Shown: positions 1 through 6,336 of the stretch, one piece after another
Numbering within the stretch: the stretch's first letter is position 1
Layout: every line of letters starts with the position of its first letter
From: Sulfuritalea sp.
GTDB lineage: Bacteria; Pseudomonadota; Gammaproteobacteria; Burkholderiales; Rhodocyclaceae
DNA length: 7,626 bases
Reading direction: 5' to 3'
Assembly (NCBI GenBank): GCA_021738105.1
Contig: JAIPCS010000162.1
Coordinates: 1 to 7,626 of the forward strand
The notes under the pieces: model-generated
The model's database searches: none
What the model was told of the DNA's origin: nothing
What the model saw: the letters and a program-made list of their open reading frames with translations, nothing else
Made by a program: the position numbers and the translations under genes

Positions 1-118
1 CTAACAGATCGAGCGTATCGGCGGTATATCAAGCATCGGCCGACGGGCCCCAGAGTGGGTGTAAGGAGACGCCTTGATCCGCGACCATGGGTTTGACGAA
101 CTTTTTCTGGAGAAGACC
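1..118. other. Upstream edge region, no confident gene
   Basis: No gene can be called here. Plus-strand frame 3 is open from the left edge to a TGA at 75-77, and frame 1 is open to a TGA at 94-96. Either could be the tail of an upstream gene, but neither tail is recognisable. Frame 2 has stops at 2-4 and 62-64. A strong Shine-Dalgarno-like TAAGGAG lies at 62-68, five bases before a TTG at 74-76 that is in frame with the thioredoxin gene. I see no convincing sigma70 promoter, so the thioredoxin/ccdA pair may be transcribed from further upstream. Confidence 0.4.
109..112 (+). promoter_or_regulatory. Ribosome binding site choosing the ATG at 119
   Basis: GGAG (GGAGAAG extended) lies six bases before the ATG at 119. 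This start puts a basic n-region and a hydrophobic stretch right at the N-terminus, as expected for an exported protein. The in-frame TTG at 74 also has a good TAAGGAG at 62-68, but it would add a mostly acidic 15-residue leader ahead of the signal peptide. I therefore prefer 119. Confidence 0.6.
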
Positions 119-502
119 ATGCTCAAACTGATACGTACCCTTGTGCTACTGCTTCCATTTCTGGCCACCGGGTCCAGTCTGGCCGCGGAGGCAGCCTTCG
201 ATGCCAGCCGATTCGATGCCCTGAACACGCAGGGCAAGCCGATTCTGGTGGCGATCCACGCCGACTGGTGTCCGACCTGCCGGGCTCAGGCACCGATCGT
301 CACCGGTTTGCTGAAGACGCCCGAACTCAAGGGCATCACCGCCTTTCGTGTGGATTTCGACAGTCAGAAGGATGCCGTCAAGCGTTTCAGGGCCAGCACC
401 CAAAGCACTCTGATCGTGTTCAAGGGTGGCAAGGAAGTCGGTCGCTCCATCGGCGATACGCGGGAGGACGGTATCGCCGCGCTATTGCATAAAGCAATCT
501 GA
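119..502 (+). CDS. Periplasmic thioredoxin-fold protein (CPTC)
   Basis: This 127-residue protein has a Sec signal peptide (MLKLIR followed by a Leu-rich core, with likely cleavage around residues 23-25). A thioredoxin fold follows, with the active site W-C-P-T-C at residues 50-54. The later strand 'TLIVFKGGKEVGR' (97-109) is typical of thioredoxins. The position normally held by the cis-proline before 'TL' is serine (S96). In this fold the CxxC pair exchanges disulfides with substrates. Export places it in the periplasm, where it would need reductant from the membrane. The next gene, 10 bases downstream, encodes a CcdA-like protein that could supply it, so the two resemble the split halves of DsbD. 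It could instead act in cytochrome c maturation or as a general thiol reductase; the substrate cannot be told from sequence. Confidence 0.85.
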   Translation: MLKLIRTLVLLLPFLATGSSLAAEAAFDASRFDALNTQGKPILVAIHADWCPTCRAQAPIVTGLLKTPELKGITAFRVDFDSQKDAVKRFRASTQSTLIVFKGGKEVGRSIGDTREDGIAALLHKAI

Positions 503-505
503 GGG
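501..505 (+). promoter_or_regulatory. Ribosome binding site of the ccdA-like gene
   Basis: GAGGG overlaps the TGA stop of the thioredoxin gene (500-502) and lies seven bases before the ATG at 513. This decides the start against the upstream in-frame ATG at 426, which lies inside the thioredoxin gene. It also suggests translational coupling of the pair. Confidence 0.65.
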
Positions 506-512
506 CCGCTGC

Positions 513-1241
513 ATGGATTTCGGTCTGGGCGCCTACGGGCTCTCCTTCGTCGCCGGCGGACTATCAACGCTGTCGCCCTGCGTACTGCCGCTACTGCCCA
601 TTCTGCTCGGTACGGCCGTGGCGGCGCATCGCTTCGGCCCCCTGGCGCTCGCCGCAGGACTGATGCTGTCATTCACCCTTCTTGGCGTATTCATTGCCAG
701 CGTCGGTGTTGCGCTGGGTCTCGACCAGGTACTGTTTCGCAATATTGCCGCCGTGTTGCTCCTCGGCGTTGGCGTGGTTCTGTTGTCTGCCCGGTTGCAG
801 GAGCGTTTCGCTGTCGCCAGTTCCGGTGTGTCCGGCGCGGGTCAGGCAGTGCTATCGCGCATGACACTTGACGGGCTTGGTGGGCAGTTTGCCCTCGGCA
901 TATTGCTCGGCATCGTATGGAGTCCCTGTGTCGGTCCTACGCTCGGCGCTGCGGTGACTCTGGCGAGTCAGGGCGAGAATCTGGTGCAGGTTGCCATCGT
1001 CATGGCAATCTTTGGTTTGGGCGCCGGCCTGCCGTTGATGATGCTGGGCATGGCATCGCGCGAAGCCATGTTGCGCATGCGTGGCAGGCTGTCGAGTGTC
1101 GGCCGGTTGGGCAAGCAACTTCTCGGTGGCGTGATGCTGGCGCTGGGAGCTGCGATCCTGACTGGCGGAGATAAGCTGTTCGAAGCCTGGATCCTGGACA
1201 CTGCACCCGACTGGCTGGTGCAACTGACGACGTCCATCTGA
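513..1241 (+). CDS. CcdA/DsbD-like thiol-disulfide transmembrane protein
   Basis: This 242-residue integral membrane protein has about six hydrophobic segments, at roughly 8-36, 42-68, 76-93, 124-150, 157-180 and 200-218. The two halves carry the paired cysteines of the CcdA/DsbD-beta family: C23 in 'LSPCVLPLLP' and C139 in 'WSPCVGP', each beside prolines. In this family the two cysteines carry electrons from cytoplasmic thioredoxin across the inner membrane to a periplasmic thioredoxin-like partner. The length fits stand-alone CcdA proteins, which lack the soluble alpha and gamma domains of full DsbD. The gene directly upstream encodes an exported CPTC thioredoxin that could act as the gamma-like domain. 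No cytochrome c maturation genes are visible, so the downstream target (cytochrome c, another oxidoreductase or a neighbouring exported protein) is unknown. The family call is firm; naming it ccdA itself would go too far. Confidence 0.9.
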   Translation: MDFGLGAYGLSFVAGGLSTLSPCVLPLLPILLGTAVAAHRFGPLALAAGLMLSFTLLGVFIASVGVALGLDQVLFRNIAAVLLLGVGVVLLSARLQERFAVASSGVSGAGQAVLSRMTLDGLGGQFALGILLGIVWSPCVGPTLGAAVTLASQGENLVQVAIVMAIFGLGAGLPLMMLGMASREAMLRMRGRLSSVGRLGKQLLGGVMLALGAAILTGGDKLFEAWILDTAPDWLVQLTTSI

Positions 1242-1465
1242 CGCCGCCAAAGCCACGCGCCGAAAACTCGGCGATGGTAGGACGGCGACAAGAGACAGCC
1301 GAGGGTACAAAGTGCTGACCATGGGCCGACGTCGCAGGCTGGGAATGGCCATCGGGCGCTGCGCAGATACACCGAATTTGCGTTGGACTTCTCCACTTTT
1401 CGAAGTAGCATTTGCGCTTCGGCATCGGTCCTTCGCGATCGGAGAGGAAAGGCAGGGAAACTCGC
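1242..1465. other. Intergenic gap after the ccdA-like gene
   Basis: The 224 bases between the ccdA-like gene and the next gene hold no convincing gene. A perfect 6-bp dyad (CGCCGA, loop AAAC, TCGGCG) lies at 1258-1273, just after the stop. It has no following T-run, so it is at most a weak terminator or RNA hairpin. A 52-codon plus-strand ORF (1321-1479) overlaps the next gene's start, has no good ribosome binding site, is Arg-rich and is not recognisable. Confidence 0.45.
1383..1411 (+). promoter_or_regulatory. Weak candidate promoter for the 1466 gene
   Basis: TTGGAC at 1383-1388 and TAGCAT at 1406-1411 are 17 bases apart. They match the sigma70 hexamers at 3/6 and 4/6 positions. The position would give a leader of roughly 45-50 bases before the ATG at 1466. 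Matches this weak occur by chance, but the 224-base gap makes a promoter here plausible. Confidence 0.25.
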
Positions 1466-1825
1466 ATGAGCCATGTTAAGTCGCGTGAAGTCGTTCTTGC
1501 TGTCACTATCACTGAGGAACTGTGGGCCGTACTCGAAGCAATGCGTGATGCCTGGAGGCGCGACCCCGGCTCGATTCCGCGAGGCGTCTCCTGTACTGAA
1601 TCCAGGGAAGGGCATTTTGTGCTGGTCGCCGCCGAGTCCGTGTTCACTACACTTCCTGGCGCCTGCGTGATCAAGGGCATCGGTGCAGTCGAATTGAAAG
1701 GCTCCGAACCGATATTCGAAGAAGGAGCGCATTCGAAAACCTTGCTCCTCAGCGATACCGGCGATGGCTGGAAATTCTCCGTCAAGTATGTGCCGCCCAT
1801 CGTACGTGCCCGAAACGCGAAATGA
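1466..1825 (+). CDS. Hypothetical protein, 119 residues
   Basis: I do not recognise this family. The ATG at 1466 has an AGGGA seven bases upstream (1454-1458) and is preferred over an in-frame TTG at 1412. The protein shows no signal peptide, membrane segment or obvious motif. The N-terminal third looks helical (residues 16-32, 'TEELWAVLEAMRDAWRR'). The rest alternates short hydrophobic runs with charged turns ('GHFVLVAAESV', 'KTLLLSDTGDGWKFSVKYV'), suggesting a small soluble alpha/beta protein in the cytoplasm. There are two cysteines (C43, C67) with no metal-site spacing. The metallopeptidase gene starts only 32 bases after its stop on the same strand, so the two are probably cotranscribed. 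A functional link such as regulator or inhibitor is possible but unsupported by sequence. The reading frame itself is fairly secure. Confidence 0.7.
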   Translation: MSHVKSREVVLAVTITEELWAVLEAMRDAWRRDPGSIPRGVSCTESREGHFVLVAAESVFTTLPGACVIKGIGAVELKGSEPIFEEGAHSKTLLLSDTGDGWKFSVKYVPPIVRARNAK

Positions 1826-1857
1826 AGCAGTGTTGACTGGCGATAGCTGCACGCAAG

Positions 1858-2913
1858 ATGTGCCAATCGATACCTGGCTGCCTGTTATTCGCTTGCTGTT
1901 TCCTCATATTCCCCGCCCGCGCAGCGAACTGCGCCGACACCGACAAGCAGTGCGCAAAAACTGCGCAACGTGAGCATGTCGTCAATCGAATCGACTTTTG
2001 GCAGGCGGCGCTGTCCAAGCCGATTGCGCAGCGTTTCGGAAAAGCGCAACCGGAGCTGATCGACTATGTGCGGCTGGACAATATCGCGAACGGATTTCGG
2101 GAACGGCCCACTCCGGCACTCATCTCCGCCGATTTCCGGCGTGATCTTGAAGAGGCCTTTGCCGAGTTGCCAAACCCGATCAAGCGCGCACTTGATAGTC
2201 GTCTGGCAGGGGTCTATCTGGTGCAGGGCCTGGGCAGCACCGGTTTTACCGACAAGATTCTCGACGCCAACGGCCGGCCGGTCGCCGCCTATGTAATTCT
2301 CGACCTGGACCTGCTGGCGCAGCGCAAGGCCAACGCGTGGGCGACCTGGAAAGAGAGCACGCCGTTTCAGGCAAGCGACACTATGACGTTGGCGGCGACG
2401 ATAGAGTCGCCCGACAATGACAGTCGCAAAAATGCAATCCAGTACATCCTGCTGCACGAGTTCGGCCATGTGCTATCGGTGGGGCGGAATGTTCATCCCC
2501 CCTGGTGGCTGGATGACGCAGCAGTCAATGCGCCGGAATTCCCTTTCTTTTCGCTGTCATGGCATTTCTCCGAGCCGGCGGGCCGCTTCGTCACTTTCAT
2601 TGAAGATCAATTTCCGCTGCGCAAACGGGTGGTCTACTATGCCGACGGCAAACTTGGGGCAGATCAGATGGTGCGTGTGTACTCCCAGCTCGAGGCCAGC
2701 AATTTCGCGTCACTCTATGCGGCGACCAACCCTTTTGACGACTTCGCGGAATCCTTCGTCAGCTATGTGCATACGGTATTGATGCACAAACCTTTCGAGA
2801 TACGTATCAGTCAAGATGGCAAAAGCGTCAAGCGATTCGAAAGCTGTTGGGAGAAACCGCGTTGCGGTGAAAAGCGAAGAGTACTCGAGCAGTTTATTCT
2901 CAGCTATCAATAG
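1858..2913 (+). CDS. Secreted zinc metallopeptidase, lethal-factor-like (M34/ATLF-like)
   Basis: This 351-residue protein has an N-terminal hydrophobic signal (residues about 8-19) ending in 'PARA', with likely cleavage after A22. H200-E-F-G-H204 supplies two zinc ligands and the general base. Further on, residues 287-300 (YAATNPFDDFAESF) match the spacing of anthrax lethal factor's second motif, where Tyr728 and zinc ligand Glu735 lie in Y-x-x-T-N-x-x-E-x-F-A-E-x-F. By that alignment Y287 is the active-site tyrosine and D294 takes the Glu735 place; E298 would be second shell. About 83 residues separate the two motifs, more than in lethal factor. Residues 1-190 are not recognisable and may form a substrate-binding or propeptide region. 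Cysteines C25/C32 and C330/C336 could form disulfides outside the cytoplasm. The ATG at 1858 has only a weak ribosome binding site, and a stop at 1834-1836 limits extension. Substrate unknown; a lysis, defence or cell-wall role cannot be told apart. Confidence 0.8.
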   Translation: MCQSIPGCLLFACCFLIFPARAANCADTDKQCAKTAQREHVVNRIDFWQAALSKPIAQRFGKAQPELIDYVRLDNIANGFRERPTPALISADFRRDLEEAFAELPNPIKRALDSRLAGVYLVQGLGSTGFTDKILDANGRPVAAYVILDLDLLAQRKANAWATWKESTPFQASDTMTLAATIESPDNDSRKNAIQYILLHEFGHVLSVGRNVHPPWWLDDAAVNAPEFPFFSLSWHFSEPAGRFVTFIEDQFPLRKRVVYYADGKLGADQMVRVYSQLEASNFASLYAATNPFDDFAESFVSYVHTVLMHKPFEIRISQDGKSVKRFESCWEKPRCGEKRRVLEQFILSYQ

Positions 2914-3075
2914 CCGCCAAGCGAAGATCAGGCTCACGTTGCGGAAGGTGAGCAGCCGGTTCGGCATCGCGAGTTTCGCCCGTGCGTCGATTCTCGAGGC
3001 AAGGCCTCGGGACCGCTATTCTTCAGGCATCAGGAGGGACGACCGGCGAGAAGCTTAATCGCCGATAGGGTAAAA
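2914..3075. other. Convergent intergenic region with two inverted repeats
   Basis: These 162 bases separate the plus-strand metallopeptidase from the minus-strand PHA/fadD block and hold no supported gene. Two dyads are visible: one at 2993-3011 and one at 3044-3064 (CGGCGA / TCGCCG around a 9-base loop containing AAGCTT). Transcription of both blocks should end here, but neither dyad is followed by a T-run on either strand, so a classic intrinsic terminator is not shown. Confidence 0.5.
2992..3012. terminator. Possible bidirectional hairpin between convergent genes
   Basis: CGAGGC-AAG-GCCTCG at 2995-3009 forms a perfect 6-bp stem with a three-base loop. It extends outward to about 9 bp through one T-G wobble (2994/3010) and the pairs 2993/3011 and 2992/3012. 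Its place between two convergent genes suits a shared terminator. The missing T-tract makes this tentative. Confidence 0.3.
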
Positions 3076-3360
3076 CTAGGCAGCAGGCCCGAAGTGCTCG
3101 TCGCAGAAGCGGTTGATTTCATGCTCGATGCGCGGGCGCAGCGCGATGAGCAGAAAGCCGAGCTTGACGTAAATCTCGACTTCCTTTTTGCTCACGTCGA
3201 TATGTCCGGTGACTCCCATGCGTTGGAAGCGCAGAGTATTGTCGTCCCATTCGTGGTCGAGCCCGAACTCCTCACCCAGTTCTTCAGCAATTTTCTCGGC
3301 ACCTTTGCGGGCGCGTTTGAGCGTTGTACCGTGCGGGCGGCAAACCAGAATTTCACTCAT
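3076..3360 (-). CDS. Polyhydroxyalkanoic acid system family protein
   Basis: This 94-residue soluble protein resembles the small family annotated as polyhydroxyalkanoic acid system protein (PHA_gran_rgn type, about 90 residues). It shows the family layout: a basic helix near the start (R16-A-R-K and 'AEKIAEELGEEFGLD'), a short beta stretch ('LRFQRMGVTGHIDVS', 43-57), then 'VKLGFLLIALRPRIEHEI' (65-82), the best-conserved block as I recall it. Proteins of this family are linked with PHA granules, where a binding or regulatory role is proposed; no enzyme activity is known to me. The gene starts 18 bases after the fadD stop on the same strand, with only a weak AGAAG upstream, so it probably depends on fadD transcription and perhaps translation. 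No PHA synthase is visible. Family assignment is from recall of the consensus. Confidence 0.8.
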   Translation of the reverse strand: MSEILVCRPHGTTLKRARKGAEKIAEELGEEFGLDHEWDDNTLRFQRMGVTGHIDVSKKEVEIYVKLGFLLIALRPRIEHEINRFCDEHFGPAA

Positions 3361-3378
3361 GGCTTCTGGATCGCCGGC

Positions 3379-5043
<1,665 letters not shown>

Positions 5044-5052
5044 GGTGACTTT

Positions 5053-5057
5053 CTCCC
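5053..5057 (-). promoter_or_regulatory. Ribosome binding site setting the fadD start
   Basis: Read on the minus strand this is GGGAG, nine bases before the ATG at 5043. The competing in-frame ATG at 5067 has no such sequence, and it lies about at the predicted transcription start, so 5043 is the better start. Confidence 0.65.
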
Positions 5058-5069
5058 GTATATTCATCT

Positions 5070-5099
5070 ATTGTAAACACAACATCGAGTTGATGTCAG
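5070..5099 (-). promoter_or_regulatory. sigma70-like promoter of fadD
   Basis: On the minus strand the -35 box is CTGACA (5094-5099, 5/6 match) and the -10 box is TACAAT (5070-5075, 5/6 match), with an 18-base spacer. Transcription would begin near 5063, giving a leader of about 20 bases that contains the GGGAG ribosome binding site. This lets fadD and the PHA-system gene be expressed independently of cobQ and the hydrolase. Confidence 0.6.
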
Positions 5100-5104
5100 G
5101 TGTT
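5076..5104. promoter_or_regulatory. Inverted repeat over the fadD promoter, candidate operator
   Basis: The core is a perfect dyad ACATC-N5-GATGT at 5082-5096. An outer pair AACAC (5076-5080) and GTGTT (5100-5104) flanks it with uneven spacing (1 and 3 bases). The repeat spans the spacer and the -35 box, a usual place for a repressor. It does not match the PsrA or E. coli FadR consensus as I recall them. Which regulator would bind is unknown. Confidence 0.4.
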
Positions 5105-5124
5105 GCTGGTGGTTCGTTTCGATC

Positions 5125-6336
5125 TCAAACCAGCCAGTTCCTCAGTTGCTCTGCGACTTCCTTGTTGTCCAGCAAATTCATGTGATTCAGCCCGTGCCCG
5201 GCCCATTGGTGCGATTCCGGAAAATCCAGGCAGCGGCGCTTGTTGATGTGCTGACCAAGTGCGCTGCGCAAGGGCACCAGCCCGTCACCCAACAGCGCCT
5301 CGCCCGGATTTTTGTCCACTTTTGCGATCGTAACGCCCACGGCATAACACTGGACATTTTCCGGTAGCGGAACCCGTTTGTGGGTTTTCTTGCGGGCGAA
5401 GCGGTCGCCGTGCTGCCAGTCCTCGTCAAGGACGCTGCCATGCCGGAGATCGGTAATCCCGGCACTGCGGATCTTCGCCAGCCTCGCCAGTGCGGCGGTG
5501 TAGGGGCTGAGTTCAAGAATGAAATTGACCCAGTTGCCGCCTCGCTCGAGCGGAGCGCCATGGTGGGGTGTGCCCAGAAAGACCATCTGCCTCAGGTAGT
5601 CCAGCCAGCGGTGCCCGTCAAGCTGCCCGTAGTGGCAGGCGCTGCGGGCGACCAGCCCCCCCATGCTGTGGCCGACAATCACGAGCTTCTCCACCGGAAC
5701 GGGCCAGGCGGGCAGCAAGGCTTCCAGCATGCCGGCAAGGGCGTGGCCATTCGTCGACACATGCAGGCCGCTGTTGTAGTGCAAGTACACGGGAGTAAAG
5801 CCGGCCGCTTCGGCCAGCATCCGGCCGTGATCGTGAGCGTTTCGACACCATTGCAGATCGTTCATGCACAGTCCGTGGGCCAGCAGCAGGATCTTGCCGC
5901 CGGCATCCGGAATGCTGGCAGCAAGGTCCCGCCGGTTCAGACTCAGCGTTTGCCCATTGCGGCGCAAGTGCATCGGGATGGCCAAGGGGTTTTCGGTGGT
6001 GGCGAGATGATCACCCAGTACGCCGTTGAGCGCGGCAAGCACCGCTTCGCGACGGTCTGAAGACCCCGCCGGCTCCTTGTCGAGCAGCGGAAGCAGTTGC
6101 CCCAGAAGCAGGTCGATACCGCTGCCGACCAGTCGTGTCGTGCCTTGTATGCTGCGGTAGACCAGTCCGGTGATGCCTCGTGTCGGTTCCTGGGTGTAAC
6201 CGCCGAGGGGACCCGGAGTGCGGGCGATGTTGTGATGCATGGTCTCGACCAGGCCGGTCAAGCCGATGGTGGCATCGATCGCGAGACGGCTGAAGCCGCG
6301 AATGTCGGCAGGTCGGACATGTTTCTTTGGAATCAT
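5125..6336 (-). CDS. Alpha/beta hydrolase (lipase/esterase, PGAP1-like)
   Basis: This 403-residue protein has a C-terminal alpha/beta-hydrolase domain from about residue 145. The oxyanion 'AHG' is at 153-155, the nucleophile elbow G-H-S-M-G-G at 222-227 (Ser224), 'FLGTPHHG' at 253-260, a likely acid D351 in 'GDGLVPL' and a likely catalytic H385 in '[10 protein letters not shown]'. 'GTPHHG' and 'GDGLVPL' are typical of lipases acting on lipid or ester substrates. The first 145 residues form a separate Gly/Leu-rich region with repeated 'GLTGLV/GITGLV' blocks and a likely amphipathic helix ('[14 protein letters not shown]', 73-86). This could be a lid or a membrane/granule contact, but that is inference. 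No signal peptide is seen. Its ATG overlaps the cobQ stop (ATGA, 6336-6333) and lacks a clear ribosome binding site, so translation is probably coupled to cobQ. fadD follows 81 bases downstream. Substrate unknown: triglyceride, phospholipid or short PHA esters are possible. Confidence 0.85.
   Translation of the reverse strand: MIPKKHVRPADIRGFSRLAIDATIGLTGLVETMHHNIARTPGPLGGYTQEPTRGITGLVYRSIQGTTRLVGSGIDLLLGQLLPLLDKEPAGSSDRREAVLAALNGVLGDHLATTENPLAIPMHLRRNGQTLSLNRRDLAASIPDAGGKILLLAHGLCMNDLQWCRNAHDHGRMLAEAAGFTPVYLHYNSGLHVSTNGHALAGMLEALLPAWPVPVEKLVIVGHSMGGLVARSACHYGQLDGHRWLDYLRQMVFLGTPHHGAPLERGGNWVNFILELSPYTAALARLAKIRSAGITDLRHGSVLDEDWQHGDRFARKKTHKRVPLPENVQCYAVGVTIAKVDKNPGEALLGDGLVPLRSALGQHINKRRCLDFPESHQWAGHGLNHMNLLDNKEVAEQLRNWLV

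Noticed and set aside
87..131. 14-codon ORF starting at the ATG at 87
   Set aside because: The nearest ribosome binding site is too far upstream and it overlaps the thioredoxin start; probably chance.
1321..1479. 52-codon plus-strand ORF in the gap before the 119-residue gene
   Set aside because: It overlaps the better-supported start at 1466, lacks a ribosome binding site and is Arg-rich and unrecognisable.
968..1866. Long minus-strand ORFs (294 and 288 codons) across the ccdA end, the gap and the 119-residue gene
   Set aside because: Two overlapping open frames on the same strand reflect few stop codons in GC-rich DNA. They oppose a clear CcdA-like protein and show no family motif.
1858..1899. 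Lipoprotein signal (LFAC at residues 10-13) in the metallopeptidase
   Set aside because: The stretch before the cysteine is too short and uncharged, and Phe at -2 is unusual. A signal peptidase I site after 'PARA' fits better.
2816..3058. 80-codon plus-strand ORF overlapping the peptidase 3' end and the gap
   Set aside because: Most of it is out of frame with the peptidase, it is Arg/Ser-rich, and it matches nothing recognisable.
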